Assembly (NCBI GenBank): GCA_937894335.1
Contig: CALCRU010000070.1
Location: 1 to 64,000, forward strand
DNA from: an uncultured Treponema sp.
GTDB taxonomy: Bacteria; Spirochaetota; Spirochaetia; Treponematales; Treponemataceae
DNA length: 64,000 nt
Reading direction: 5' to 3'
The position numbers and the translations under genes are program-made. Of the stretch, positions 35,378-44,964 are shown in pieces. The first letter of the stretch is position 1; every line of letters starts with the position of its first letter. The notes under the pieces are model-generated. The model saw only the letters and a list, made by a program, of their open reading frames with translations, made no database searches and was not told where the DNA came from.

Positions 35378-37096
35378 TTACTGTAAGTCTGTAGAGCCAC
35401 TTAGTGCCAGATCGCTCTGGATTAGGTCTTCTCTTGCCCGAGTAAGTTCGTCACTTCGGTTTACCCAATCGTAGGTTTCGGAAAGAAGAAGGACCGCCTT
35501 GTAAATGTCCCCGTCTGATTCTTCCTTTGCCTTTTCAAAACTGTCTGCAAAGTCGTTCAGACTAAAAAGCTTTTCTTCCGCATTTTCTGAGATTCCGCTT
35601 ACAAGCCATTTTTTTCCGTTAAAGGTAAGGCTTACTTTATCATTGTGCCTTATAACATGCAGAACTCTGTCCTCGCTGTAGACAAAGTAATATGTAACCA
35701 GATTTTTTGCCGTGTCGCCCTTTTTTAGCAGGCTGATTCCGTCTTCTGAGGTAATGGGTTCAGGTCTGTCTTTTTTTTGAGGAGCCTTTGCGTAAAGCGA
35801 TGCAGGTTCTCCGTTTATTGTAAGTTGGGTAAGTCCGTAAATGTCGGTTGAGGCTCCCCTGTTGCGCCAGAACCATTGTGCTGGAGAATAGGTTTTGCCA
35901 CTTCCGCTGTAGGTTTCCTTTGACTTTGCAGAAACATAAAATCCGCTAAGCATGTCGTTCAGCTTTCTCATCTGGCTGCCCTGAGTGCTTTCTTTTACTG
36001 CAATAATGTCTAGCGAGTTGTATGCGGAATAGAAAAATTCTGTTGTCTCTCTGGAAGTCATTCCTACTGTAGTGGGATTGTTTTGGTTTCCGCGAATGTA
36101 TGAGAATGAAAAAACTGCAAGGACAAGGACTGCCGCCGCCACAATGGAAAGTAGCGTACTGTTTTTGCGGAACCATCTCTTTGTCCTTAGGGCAGACATG
36201 AAAGACTTTCTCTTCTGACTGTTTTCTGCACTGGAAATTTTCTGCTGAATGTCTGTGGCCTTGGGCAGAAACTGCATAAAGTCTTCCAGCGGAAAAGAAA
36301 TGCCTTCCAAAATTGCGTCGTTTTTTGTTCCCCCTTCCTGAATCTGAAAAGTAACTGCTTCCTGCAAAGAGCGTTTCTTTGCAGAAAAAGATTTTTTGTG
36401 TACCTCAGTTTTTGCGTTCCGTTTAAGGGAGTTGTCTATGAAAAAGGAAAGCTTTTGTGGAGAGTCAGGAAATATAAGGCTAACGGGAAGAAAATTTGCA
36501 TCTCTTATGTCTTCGTACCGCCTGTCAGAATTTGTTTCTGCAAAGGGAACTGTTTTTGTAAGGGAGCGATAGGCAATGGCTGCCTGCAAAAAGTTTACTG
36601 CCGCAGTTCCGCTTAAGTCCTTGCGAACATAAAATCCGTTCAGAGAACTTTCCCTTTCGTTACCCAAACTAGAAGAGGCTAGGGTAAAAATATATTCTGG
36701 AAGAAAGAGAATTTTTTTATTAGGGCCTTCACCGTCAGAAATAAAAATTCCTCCAGCACCCACATTGGGAACTTTTATTCCTCCACGGTTTGCATTTTCC
36801 AGAGCTTCCACCGTTACCGCTGCATAAGAAAAATCTTCGCCCAAAGTTTTTCCTGTAAAGGCCTGCCCTTCAAACAGAACACTTTCTCTTCGTCCTTCCT
36901 GCTTAAGCCTTGTGCCTGTAAAACACCACGAAGAAAAACTCCAAGAGTTGTTTTCTCTTACGGCAAGAAGGCCTTCGTCTGCAATGTGGTCAGAAAGTCT
37001 GGCCTTTGCAAAGGTGTTCTGGGTCATGTTCATGTCCAGACAGACTGATGTGCCGTTGGAAAAAACTATGGGTGCGCAGTCGATAACTTGTGTCAT
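35378..37096 (-). CDS. Single-pass membrane protein of unknown function in the hflKC cluster
   Basis: The 572-residue protein has no signal peptide. A cytoplasmic beta-rich N-terminal region of about 300 residues leads to one membrane segment (near 318-337, TLLSIVAAAVLVLAVFSF). An extracytoplasmic C-terminal region holds SNTF2-like features (EFFYSAYNSLD, FNGKKWLVSG). I do not recognise the family. It follows hflC by 8 bp and probably belongs to the hflK-hflC transcript, so it may take part in FtsH/HflKC membrane quality control. Confidence 0.75.
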   Translation of the reverse strand: MTQVIDCAPIVFSNGTSVCLDMNMTQNTFAKARLSDHIADEGLLAVRENNSWSFSSWCFTGTRLKQEGRRESVLFEGQAFTGKTLGEDFSYAAVTVEALENANRGGIKVPNVGAGGIFISDGEGPNKKILFLPEYIFTLASSSLGNERESSLNGFYVRKDLSGTAAVNFLQAAIAYRSLTKTVPFAETNSDRRYEDIRDANFLPVSLIFPDSPQKLSFFIDNSLKRNAKTEVHKKSFSAKKRSLQEAVTFQIQEGGTKNDAILEGISFPLEDFMQFLPKATDIQQKISSAENSQKRKSFMSALRTKRWFRKNSTLLSIVAAAVLVLAVFSFSYIRGNQNNPTTVGMTSRETTEFFYSAYNSLDIIAVKESTQGSQMRKLNDMLSGFYVSAKSKETYSGSGKTYSPAQWFWRNRGASTDIYGLTQLTINGEPASLYAKAPQKKDRPEPITSEDGISLLKKGDTAKNLVTYYFVYSEDRVLHVIRHNDKVSLTFNGKKWLVSGISENAEEKLFSLNDFADSFEKAKEESDGDIYKAVLLLSETYDWVNRSDELTRAREDLIQSDLALSGSTDLQ

Positions 37097-37104
37097 GGCC
37101 TTAC

Positions 37105-38106
37105 CTACCTGTTTCCCGATGGACTGTACAGGTACTTAAAGTAGTCCATGTTTGTGCTGTATGTCGTGTCAAAATTCTGCATGGTTGTCTTGTAGGACTC
37201 AAGACTTTTCCAGAACTCGTAGAACTGGGGGTCCCGACTGTATGCCTCTGCATAGATTCTTGCCGCTTCTGCATCTGCCTTACCTTTTGTCTCTTCGCTT
37301 ATACGGTATGCCTCACTTTCTATGGTGCGCTTTTCGTTTTCTAGACGGCCAAGCCATTCAGCTCGTTTTCCTTCGCCCAAAGAACGGTACGCCTGAGCAA
37401 CCTGATTTCGTTCCTTTATCATTCTGCTGTAGACGCTAGAGGTAAGCTCGTCAGAGTATTTTATCTGACGGGGAACAATGTCAATAAGTTCTATGCCGTA
37501 TTCGCCAACCATTTTGCGAGCCTCGTCTGCCATTTCTTCGCACAGTCGGTCACGACCCTTGCTTATGTTTTCGTTTGTGGTGCCTGCGTTTACAAGTGCC
37601 TCAATCTGCGCGCTGTCCTCGTCTTCCATGTCTACAAGCTGAGCGTCTGCATCTGCATGTACTTCGTTAATGATGTTTGAGGAGCGTACGATTTCGCTAA
37701 GCCTGTTGCGTGTTATGATTGTTCTTGTTGCAGAATCAATTATGTCGCTAAGCTTAATGTCTGCTTCTTTTACGGTTTTAAATGACTGATAGAAAAGTGC
37801 CGGATCTACAATGCGCCATCTGCTTGTGGTGTCTACAATGATGAACTGATTTTCACGAGTGGGAATGCGATCGGCATCTCCGTCCAAAGAAAGTATGAGA
37901 GAAGGATATTCAGTAACTTCGTCAATGAAGGGCATTTTTATGTAAAGGCCTGCTTCTGTTCGAGAGGCTACAATCTGTCCAAAGCGAGTAACAACCGCCT
38001 GCTGGTCTTCGCGTACAACATAAAACGGAAGTCCCCACAGTATTACAATCAGGACTATAAAGGCAATTACTACGCCTGCTATTGTCTTTTTTGCTTTTGC
38101 TGCCAT
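37105..38106 (-). CDS. hflC: FtsH protease regulator HflC (SPFH family)
   Basis: The 333-residue protein has an N-terminal membrane anchor (about 9-30) and the SPFH/band-7 domain starting FYVVREDQQAVVTRFGQIV, with DTTSRWRIVDPALFYQ typical of HflC. The C-terminal coiled coil contains an Ala/Glu-rich stretch (KGKADAEAARIYAEAYSRDP) that is characteristic of the family. HflC and HflK form a membrane cage around FtsH (family knowledge). It follows hflK by 10 bp. Confidence 0.93.
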   Translation of the reverse strand: MAAKAKKTIAGVVIAFIVLIVILWGLPFYVVREDQQAVVTRFGQIVASRTEAGLYIKMPFIDEVTEYPSLILSLDGDADRIPTRENQFIIVDTTSRWRIVDPALFYQSFKTVKEADIKLSDIIDSATRTIITRNRLSEIVRSSNIINEVHADADAQLVDMEDEDSAQIEALVNAGTTNENISKGRDRLCEEMADEARKMVGEYGIELIDIVPRQIKYSDELTSSVYSRMIKERNQVAQAYRSLGEGKRAEWLGRLENEKRTIESEAYRISEETKGKADAEAARIYAEAYSRDPQFYEFWKSLESYKTTMQNFDTTYSTNMDYFKYLYSPSGNR

Positions 38107-38116
38107 GTTTGTCTCC

Positions 38117-39079
38117 TTAGTTTGAACCCAGATTTTTTACAGGGAGGATGTTTTCCAGTTCGCCGTCAATAAGCGTCTGCTTTTCGTCTCCAGAACCAAA
38201 GATTTCTTCCATAGTTTCAAGGTAGAGCCGTTCTCTGGTAATGGCAGGAGCCCTGCGGTATTCTTCATAAACTGAATTGAATCGAGCTACATCACCAAGA
38301 GCCTTGTTAACCCTTTCTGCCGCATAACCTTCCGCAATCTGAATCTGGCGGTCGGCCTCACCCTGAGCACGGGGAATTTCTGCGTTGTAGCTTTCTTTGC
38401 CTTCGTTAATGAACCTGTTCATATCCTGAATTGCCTTGTTTACATCTTCAAATGCATCCTGAACTCCCTGAGGGGGAACAATGTTCTGTAGCTTAACCGC
38501 AAAAACATCAATTCCCATTCCCAAATGATCAAACTGGCTGTTCATCATTTCTACTGCAAGATTTTCTATTGTACTTCGTTCAGAGCTCATTATCTCAAGA
38601 ATTGCGCGGTCGCCAACAAGAGAGTTTATAACTGAACGGCTTATGTCCCTAATTGTCTGCTGCTTTTCCTGTACGCTAAAAAGCCATGCCTTGGGGTCAA
38701 CAATCCTGTACTGAATTATCCATTCCACATCTACAATGTTAAGGTCACCGGTGAGCATGGTAGACTCGCTGGTAATTCCGTTCTGATACTGATTTATTGT
38801 GCCGCCCTTTACGGTTTTAAATCCGAACTGTTCCGTCTGAACAACTTTGTTTCCGGGAACGACATACTTTCTGTCTATTCCGAAGGGAAGCTTGAACTGG
38901 AGTCCAGGGCCAAGTGTCTTTTCGTACTTTCCGAATCTAGTGATTACAGCCTGCTCAGTCTGATCAACAACAAAAAAACTTGAAAAGAAAATTCCTAAAA
39001 ATGCGACAAGTATAATCAAAAGGATGATTGTTGTCGGATTAAAGAATTTCTTTACCCTTGCTTTTTTTTCTTCTGTCAT
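38117..39079 (-). CDS. hflK: FtsH protease regulator HflK (SPFH family)
   Basis: The 320-residue protein has a short cytoplasmic start, a membrane segment (about 16-36) and the SPFH domain from FFVVDQTEQAVITRFGKYE. It has LQNIVPPQGVQDAFEDVNKA and QGEADRQIQIAEGYAAERVN, the usual HflK coiled-coil marks. It lacks the Gly-rich N-terminal extension of E. coli HflK. AGGAGT precedes the ATG. It leads the cluster hflK - hflC - unknown membrane protein and is divergent from the DUF4230-like gene. Confidence 0.92.
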   Translation of the reverse strand: MTEEKKARVKKFFNPTTIILLIILVAFLGIFFSSFFVVDQTEQAVITRFGKYEKTLGPGLQFKLPFGIDRKYVVPGNKVVQTEQFGFKTVKGGTINQYQNGITSESTMLTGDLNIVDVEWIIQYRIVDPKAWLFSVQEKQQTIRDISRSVINSLVGDRAILEIMSSERSTIENLAVEMMNSQFDHLGMGIDVFAVKLQNIVPPQGVQDAFEDVNKAIQDMNRFINEGKESYNAEIPRAQGEADRQIQIAEGYAAERVNKALGDVARFNSVYEEYRRAPAITRERLYLETMEEIFGSGDEKQTLIDGELENILPVKNLGSN

Positions 39080-39137
39080 AAATACTCCTTAATGTCAAAT
39101 GTAAGCAAAATATCTTATAAATTCAAGAGAAATGTGC

Positions 39138-39143
39138 TATAAT
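39138..39143 (+). promoter_or_regulatory. -10 box of the DUF4230-like gene
   Basis: A perfect TATAAT lies in the divergent 86-bp gap. The hexamer 17 bp upstream (TTATAA, 39115-39120) is a weak -35. AAAGGAGG follows, before the ATG. Confidence 0.45.
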
Positions 39144-39165
39144 CCATGTGTAAAAGGAGGTAGAA

Positions 39166-39801
39166 ATGGCTGACGAAAACAAAGGCTCTCGTAAAGAAAA
39201 AAAATCCGGCGGAAGAATTTTCTGGTGGATTTTTAGGCGGATAATTCTTCCTCTTGTTATAGTCTGTGCCCTTCTTGGAGCCGGCTACTATACCCTGCAG
39301 AAGTTCAACGCTCGCAAGGTGGAAAAACTTCATGCCACCCTTTATTCTCAGGTGCAGCAGGTTGCGGAACTTACGGTTTTAAAGAACAACTACACTGATG
39401 TGGTTTCCATTAAGGCTACAAAAATTGGCGGACTTGCAAAAGCCTACAGTATTGTAAAATACAGGGGGGTTACCAGAATAGGAATTGAAGATGTTACCAA
39501 AATAAAAATTGAATTTGGAGAGGACGGAAATTCCGCAAAGGTAAAGGTTCCCTTTTCCACATTTCTTGGAAACGATATAGTGCCAGAATCTCTGGAGGTG
39601 TTTGACGAAAAGAAAAGCATTTTTGTTCCCATTGGTACGCAGGAAATTTTTGACGAAATAAAAATCGATATGGAAGAAAATGTTGCAAGGCTAAAGGCCG
39701 AAGGAATTCTTCTTGAGGCAGATTCCCAGGTGCGCTCCCTTATAACATCAATGTTTCATGCTGCCGGAATAGAAAATGTTGAGGTTCTAAACACCTTTTA
39801 A
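39166..39801 (+). CDS. Membrane-anchored DUF4230-type protein
   Basis: The 211-residue protein starts at the ATG at 39166, after AAAGGAGG. A Lys/Arg-rich N-terminus is followed by a membrane segment (about 22-46, IILPLVIVCALLGAGYYTL). The extracytoplasmic part contains VQQVAELTVLKNNYTDVV, the pattern I associate with DUF4230. Function unknown. It is divergent from hflK. Confidence 0.7.
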   Translation: MADENKGSRKEKKSGGRIFWWIFRRIILPLVIVCALLGAGYYTLQKFNARKVEKLHATLYSQVQQVAELTVLKNNYTDVVSIKATKIGGLAKAYSIVKYRGVTRIGIEDVTKIKIEFGEDGNSAKVKVPFSTFLGNDIVPESLEVFDEKKSIFVPIGTQEIFDEIKIDMEENVARLKAEGILLEADSQVRSLITSMFHAAGIENVEVLNTF

Positions 39802-39814
39802 CTGAATGCAAAAC

Positions 39815-41707
39815 TTATGCCCGTTCGGCAAGAACTTCCCAACGGGCGTAACTTGTTTCCAATTCTGCTGCAATGGTCTTGTATTCTTCTCCTGCTTTTG
39901 AAACTTCTGCATAGTCACTTCCGCTCATTGCTTCTTCAAGTTGGGACTGCCGGCTTTCTAGTTCTGCAATGTGCTTTTCCAGTTCTTCAAATTCTTTCTG
40001 CTCTTTAAACGAAAGTTTTTTCTTCTGCTCTGTAGGTTTTGACTTTTCTTCCTCATTCTGATTTTTCTGTCCTGCTTTTGACTGGCTTTCTTCCTGCTTT
40101 AAAAGTTTTTTATAGGCAATGTATTCGCTGCATTTGCCCACATATCCGCTTACGCTTCCGTCATCTTCCATTATAAAAAGAGTGTCTGCAATTTTATCCA
40201 TAAAGTAGCGGTCGTGGCTTACAATTAAGAGACAGCCTTTGAATCCCAAAAGAAACTGCTCAAGAATGTTCATGGTAAAAATGTCAAAGTCGTTTGTAGG
40301 TTCGTCAAGAATTATAAAGTTGGGATTCTGCATAAGGAGCCTTACCAGAAGGAGTCTTTTTCTTTCGCCACCGCTTAGTGTGCTTACTGGTGAGTACTGG
40401 ATTTTTCCTTCAAAGCCAAACTGTTCCAGAAATTGCGAGGCGCTCAAACTTGTGCCGTCGTTCATCTGCATAACTTCTGCAACTTCCTTTATGTATTCCA
40501 AAACGGTAAGTTCCGTGTTTTCAAAAACAGGATTCTGTTCGTAGTAGGCTAGGGCAGTGTTTACTCCGCAGACAACCGAGCCAGAGTCAGGCTGAATTTT
40601 TTGTGCTATTATGTTAAGAAGTGTGGTCTTTCCCGAACCGTTGTTGCCAAAGATTCCGATTTTTTCTCCCTTGTTGAAGGTGTAGCTGAATGAATTTAAA
40701 ACTGATGATTTGGAAAATCCCTTGGTAAAGTTTTTTGAAACAGAGTGTAGTTCAAGAATTTTTCCTCCCAAGCGGCGACCTGCAACTTCAAAAGTAAAGT
40801 CTTTGTCTGCAGTAAATTTTTCTCTGTTGATTAAGGCCATGTCGTGCTGGATTCTTGCTTTTGCTTTTGTTCCTCGGGCGCATGGTCCCCTCATAAGCCA
40901 GTCACGCTCAAACCTAAGAACGCTTTCTATGCGCCTTTCTGTGTTTGCTTCTATCTGAGCCTCCACTTCTTTTTTTTCAAGATATTGGGAGTAGTTTCCT
41001 ATGTACAGTTTTACAGAACCACGAAAAAGTTCGTAGATGTGATTGCATACTGCGTCAAGAAAGTAGCGGTCGTGGGTTACCATTAAGACACTGCGGTTTG
41101 TAGAAACAAGATATTCTTGAAGCCATGCAATTGTACTTATGTCCAGATGATTGGTTGGTTCGTCAAGAAGAAGAAGTTTTGTGTCTTCTACAAGAACTTG
41201 TGCAAGGGCAACTTTTTTTAACATGCCGCCAGAAAGTTGGCCCATGCGTCTGTCCATGTCTGTAAGTCCCAGTTCCGAAAGAATTGATGCAACCTGAGTT
41301 TCGTAGTTCCAAAGATTTTTTTGTTCCAGTTGAATGGAAAGTTCGTCAAATCTTTTTTGTGCTGAATCTGACATTTGTGACTGCATGAGGCTGCATGCCT
41401 CTTCGTATTCCCTTATGAGTGCAAGTTTGGGAGAATCTGTTTTAAAGATGTGGCTTCTGATTGTGTCGTCTTTGTTAAAGGAAATGTCCTGGGGAAGAAA
41501 GGAAATACCTGCTTCCCTGTTAACGACAACCGTTCCTTCGTCAGGCTGGAGTACTCCTGCAATAGTGTTAAGCAGAGTGGATTTTCCCGTACCGTTGCGT
41601 CCAATGAGAGCTACTTTGTCGCCCTCGTTAAGTCCGAATGTTACGCCGGTGAACAGAGGCTTTTCCCTTCCAATGCGCGCCAGATTGTTTACAGAAAGCA
41701 GATTCAT
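39815..41707 (-). CDS. uup: ABC-F family ATPase, Uup type
   Basis: The 630-residue protein has two ABC cassettes without membrane domains. Walker A is GRNGTGKST and GNNGSGKTT; signature motifs are QLSGGMLKK and TLSGGERKR; Walker B is LLLDEPTNHLD and IILDEPTNDFD. The last 90 residues form a charged coiled coil (FKEQKEFEELEKHIAELESR...) like the Uup C-terminal domain, which binds branched DNA or ribosomes. ABC-F proteins act on the ribosomal E site (family knowledge). It is convergent with the preceding plus-strand gene, with a 13-bp gap. Confidence 0.9.
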   Translation of the reverse strand: MNLLSVNNLARIGREKPLFTGVTFGLNEGDKVALIGRNGTGKSTLLNTIAGVLQPDEGTVVVNREAGISFLPQDISFNKDDTIRSHIFKTDSPKLALIREYEEACSLMQSQMSDSAQKRFDELSIQLEQKNLWNYETQVASILSELGLTDMDRRMGQLSGGMLKKVALAQVLVEDTKLLLLDEPTNHLDISTIAWLQEYLVSTNRSVLMVTHDRYFLDAVCNHIYELFRGSVKLYIGNYSQYLEKKEVEAQIEANTERRIESVLRFERDWLMRGPCARGTKAKARIQHDMALINREKFTADKDFTFEVAGRRLGGKILELHSVSKNFTKGFSKSSVLNSFSYTFNKGEKIGIFGNNGSGKTTLLNIIAQKIQPDSGSVVCGVNTALAYYEQNPVFENTELTVLEYIKEVAEVMQMNDGTSLSASQFLEQFGFEGKIQYSPVSTLSGGERKRLLLVRLLMQNPNFIILDEPTNDFDIFTMNILEQFLLGFKGCLLIVSHDRYFMDKIADTLFIMEDDGSVSGYVGKCSEYIAYKKLLKQEESQSKAGQKNQNEEEKSKPTEQKKKLSFKEQKEFEELEKHIAELESRQSQLEEAMSGSDYAEVSKAGEEYKTIAAELETSYARWEVLAERA

Positions 41708-41749
41708 GGTGACAGTGTAGCATATAAAGGCGCCGTCTGCACAGAGGGC

Positions 41750-41778
41750 TTGCTGTTTTCATGCAAATGCGCTATTCT
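41750..41778 (+). promoter_or_regulatory. Promoter of tRNA-Ala
   Basis: TTGCTG (41750-41755), a 17-bp spacer and TATTCT (41773-41778), about 11 nt before the tRNA 5' end. Confidence 0.55.
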
Positions 41779-41789
41779 ATACCTCGCAT

Positions 41790-41862
41790 GGGGATATAGC
41801 TCATCTGGTAGAGCGACAGGTTCGCAATCTGTAGGTGGTCGGTTCGAGTCCGATTATCTCCA
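41790..41862 (+). tRNA. tRNA-Ala (anticodon CGC)
   Basis: This 73-nt cloverleaf has an acceptor GGGGATA paired with TATCTCC, including the G3:U70 pair that marks alanine tRNAs. The D-arm is GCTC/GAGC, the anticodon loop TTCGCAA gives anticodon CGC (reads GCG), the T-loop is TTCGAGT and the discriminator is A. CCA is not encoded. Its 3' half is duplicated downstream. Confidence 0.93.
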
Positions 41863-42021
41863 CTAGATGTTAGAAAAAAGATAAGACATTCGACTGCAAG
41901 AGAGGCAGTTAACCTGCACCGACCAGCGTAACGAGCGCGCGAAAGCGAAAAGGCGGCCTGCCGCCGTCAGCGAGTGAAGCCGGAGGTCGGTTCGAGTCCG
42001 ATTATCTCCACTAGATGTTAG
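41837..42021. repeat. Duplicated tRNA-Ala 3' end (attachment-site-like scar)
   Basis: A 37-bp exact direct repeat lies at 41837-41873 and 41985-42021. It begins GGTCGGTTCGAG, covers the T-arm and acceptor 3' strand, and continues 11 bp past the tRNA. Similarity continues for about 26 bp with a few mismatches (ending CGACTGCAA). The 111 bp between the exact copies hold no gene, only GC-rich inverted repeats (GGCGGC/GCCGCC). It looks like a remnant of integration or of a tRNA-array deletion. Confidence 0.8.
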
Positions 42022-42047
42022 GGAAAAGATAATTCGGTCGACTGCAA

Positions 42048-42081
42048 AGGGGACTCCTTGGGGAAGTCCCTTGTTTTTTTT
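42048..42081 (+). terminator. Terminator after the tRNA-Ala repeat
   Basis: The stem GGGACT-CC / GG-AAGTCCC is followed by TTGTTTTTTTT. It should end the tRNA transcript 11 nt before the M16 peptidase gene. Confidence 0.7.
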
Positions 42082-42092
42082 AAGGAGTTAAA

Positions 42093-44924
42093 ATGAAAAA
42101 ATCAATTCGCAACTTTTTGCTTTTACTTTCTTCACTGCTTGTGCTTTCCGCATGCTCTGCAAAGGGGGAAGCCCAGCTTGTCATGGACAAAAAAATTAAG
42201 ACTGGTTCTCTTGAAAACGGAATGCACTATTATGTCATGCAGAATAAGGAACCAGAAAACAGAATTATGCTGCGTCTTGTGGTAAATGCCGGTTCCAACA
42301 TGGAAGACGAAGATCAGCGTGGTCTTGCCCATCTTGTTGAGCACATGGCATTTAATGGTTCTGAAAATTTCGAAGCAAATGCCCTTATTCATTATTTTGA
42401 ATCAATAGGAATGAATTTTGGTCCCGATGTAAACGCCTACACAAGTTGGGACGAAACAGTTTACATGCTAGAAGTTCCTGCTGATGACGAGGAAATGCTT
42501 AAGACAGGTATGCTCGTTCTTCGTGACTGGGCCTGTGCGCTTTCATTCAATCAGAATGAACTTGACAGGGAGCGCGGTGTTGTTACGGAAGAGTGGCGCC
42601 TTGGACGAGGCCTTTCGGGACGCATTCAGGACACAATGGTTCCCCTTCTGTTCAATGGTTCTCGCTATGCCGAGAGGCTTCCCATTGGACTTATGGATGT
42701 AGTGCAGAATGTAAGCCGAGAAAGAGTTGTAGACTTTTACGAAAAATGGTACCGCCCTGAATTTATGTCTGTGGTTCTGGTTGGCGATGCCGATGTTAAG
42801 GTTCTAGAAAATGCAGTAATAAGCGCAATGTCAGAAATACCTTCATCAGACGGAAGCGTTTCCCTTCCGCAATACGAACTTCCTACACACTCAGAAAAAA
42901 ATACCCTTGTCTTCAGAGATGAAGAACAACCCTATTCAATGATTCAGTTTTGCGCCCTGTCCGACAATGCTCCTGTACTTACCGGAGAACAGTTCCGTGC
43001 ATCTCTTGTAAAGGATATCATGCTTTCTGCATTTAACGAACGCCTCTCTGACATTACCGTAAGTGCGGAATCCCCCTGGCTTGATGCGGCCGCATTTACA
43101 GATTCTTATTCCGTAAAAATTTCTTTTGACTCTCTTGCATTCATTCCAAAAGAAGGACAGTTTGAAGAAGCCCTCTTTTCTTTCCTTGATGAATACGACC
43201 GTTACAAGGCTTATGGAATCCGCCAGTCTGAACTAGAAAGGGCAAAGAAAACTGTTCTTGCAAGTGCGGAACAGGTTTACAAAAACCGTAATCACATTAG
43301 TTCCGCTTCTCTTGCTTCTCAAATTGTCCAGCAGATTCTTTCTGGCGAACCCGACCTTTCTTACGAAGACTATTATGCCCTCGTAAAAAAATATGTAAAG
43401 ACAATTACCCTAAATGATGTAAACAATGCAATTTCTTCATGGCTTTCTGACAGAGGTAACCTACTGCTTGCAATTTCTCCCCTTGAGTCTGATGTTCCCG
43501 GAGAGGAAGAACTTCTTAAGTTGTGGACTGAATATAAAAGCGAAGTTCCCCTTGAATCCCTTGAAGAAGAAAATTTTGAAAGCGAAATTTATGCCCGTCC
43601 AAAGTCAAAGGCTTCGGTAAAAGATAAGAAAAACATTTCGTCTTTGGGTGCAACGGTCTACACTCTTTCAAACGGAGTAAAACTTATCTTTAAGAAAACT
43701 GCTTTTGAAAAAGATCAGTTTAGTTTTTCTGCCGTTTCTGCAGGAGGACTTTCCCGTGTTGAAGACGAGGACTATCCTTCCGCATCAGTGTGCTCAACCT
43801 ATGCTTCCTATTCTGGACTTAACGGAATTTCTTATAATGATCTAACTCGCATGCTGTCGGACAAAAATGTTTCTCTAAGGTTTGGTCTTGACGGTTATGT
43901 TGATTATTTTTCTGGTATGTCTTCAAAGAGTGATGCCGAACTTATGATGCAACTTGTTGCCGCTTACTTTACTTCTCCATACTTTAGCGAAAATGGCTGG
44001 ACCTATGTAAAGAATGTTTACGAAACTCAGGCTTCAATGCACGGAGTTGAACCAAATGATGATTTTTACGATGAAATCTTAAGGCTTTTGTACGGCAACG
44101 ACATTCGCCATTCAAGCCTTACTCCTGAATATGTTTCTAAGTTTGACAGCGTAAAGGCGGAAGAAATTTTTAGGGAACATTTTAAAGATCCTTCTGACTT
44201 TACTTTTGTTTTTGTAGGTGACTTTGATCAGAAGAAACTTCTTGACCTGTGCAGAACATATTTGGGAACCCTTCCTGTTTACGAAGGTAAGAGTAGCGAA
44301 GTGTGGAGGGAGCCTTCCTTCCCCCAGGGAATAAAAACTTCTGTGGTAAGGCGAGGTCTTGAAGAGCAGGCTTCAGTCTTTATTGGTTTTGGAGTTGAAC
44401 TTTCTCCTGCAAAAGATTCAGCCGAACTTTGGCAGGACATGGAACTTGTTGACGAACTTCAGTATTTGTTAGAAATAAAACTAAGGGAATCTCTTCGCGA
44501 AGACAAGGGCGGAACTTACGGAGTTGGTGTAAGCGCCAACATAAGCCAGTTGCATTCCGTTGGTTCAAGGCGCAAGGTTGATGTTCAGGTTTCCTTTGAA
44601 TGCGAACCGTCACGGGTGGATGAACTTGTGGAAGAAGCATTTAACACTTTGTGGACTCTTCAGAATTCTCCCACTGATGAAGAGACTCTTGTTAAACTTA
44701 GGGAAAACTACAAGCGCAGCAAAGAACTTAGCGTAAAGAGTAATTCATGGTGGGTTGGAGAACTTTTGTGGTCACTGGGATATGAAATTCAGTCTGTTGA
44801 AGCCGTTAAGGATACTGAATCAATTCCAGCACTGATTACTGGCGAAAACATGCAGGCTCTGGTGCAGAAATACTGTCCTCTTGACAATTATGTTTCTGTA
44901 GTACTTTTGCCCGAAGTGCGCTAG
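42093..44924 (+). CDS. M16 family zinc metallopeptidase, lipoprotein
   Basis: The 943-residue protein has a lipoprotein signal peptide (LLVLSAC, Cys near 21) and an inverzincin motif HLVEHMAFNG around residue 79, with a downstream Glu in RERGVVTEEW. The second half is the inactive M16 partner domain. This is the full-length, two-repeat pitrilysin architecture that degrades peptides in a closed chamber (family knowledge). AAGGAG precedes the ATG. A weak hairpin with a long T-run follows the gene at 44950-44986. Confidence 0.92.
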   Translation: MKKSIRNFLLLLSSLLVLSACSAKGEAQLVMDKKIKTGSLENGMHYYVMQNKEPENRIMLRLVVNAGSNMEDEDQRGLAHLVEHMAFNGSENFEANALIHYFESIGMNFGPDVNAYTSWDETVYMLEVPADDEEMLKTGMLVLRDWACALSFNQNELDRERGVVTEEWRLGRGLSGRIQDTMVPLLFNGSRYAERLPIGLMDVVQNVSRERVVDFYEKWYRPEFMSVVLVGDADVKVLENAVISAMSEIPSSDGSVSLPQYELPTHSEKNTLVFRDEEQPYSMIQFCALSDNAPVLTGEQFRASLVKDIMLSAFNERLSDITVSAESPWLDAAAFTDSYSVKISFDSLAFIPKEGQFEEALFSFLDEYDRYKAYGIRQSELERAKKTVLASAEQVYKNRNHISSASLASQIVQQILSGEPDLSYEDYYALVKKYVKTITLNDVNNAISSWLSDRGNLLLAISPLESDVPGEEELLKLWTEYKSEVPLESLEEENFESEIYARPKSKASVKDKKNISSLGATVYTLSNGVKLIFKKTAFEKDQFSFSAVSAGGLSRVEDEDYPSASVCSTYASYSGLNGISYNDLTRMLSDKNVSLRFGLDGYVDYFSGMSSKSDAELMMQLVAAYFTSPYFSENGWTYVKNVYETQASMHGVEPNDDFYDEILRLLYGNDIRHSSLTPEYVSKFDSVKAEEIFREHFKDPSDFTFVFVGDFDQKKLLDLCRTYLGTLPVYEGKSSEVWREPSFPQGIKTSVVRRGLEEQASVFIGFGVELSPAKDSAELWQDMELVDELQYLLEIKLRESLREDKGGTYGVGVSANISQLHSVGSRRKVDVQVSFECEPSRVDELVEEAFNTLWTLQNSPTDEETLVKLRENYKRSKELSVKSNSWWVGELLWSLGYEIQSVEAVKDTESIPALITGENMQALVQKYCPLDNYVSVVLLPEVR

Positions 44925-44964
44925 TGGGATTTGTTCCATAAAATAAGGTAAATGCAGAAAAAAC

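Noticed and set aside
41900..42010. Second complete tRNA gene after tRNA-Ala
   Set aside because: Only the T-arm and acceptor 3' strand are repeated; no matching 5' acceptor strand or anticodon arm is present.
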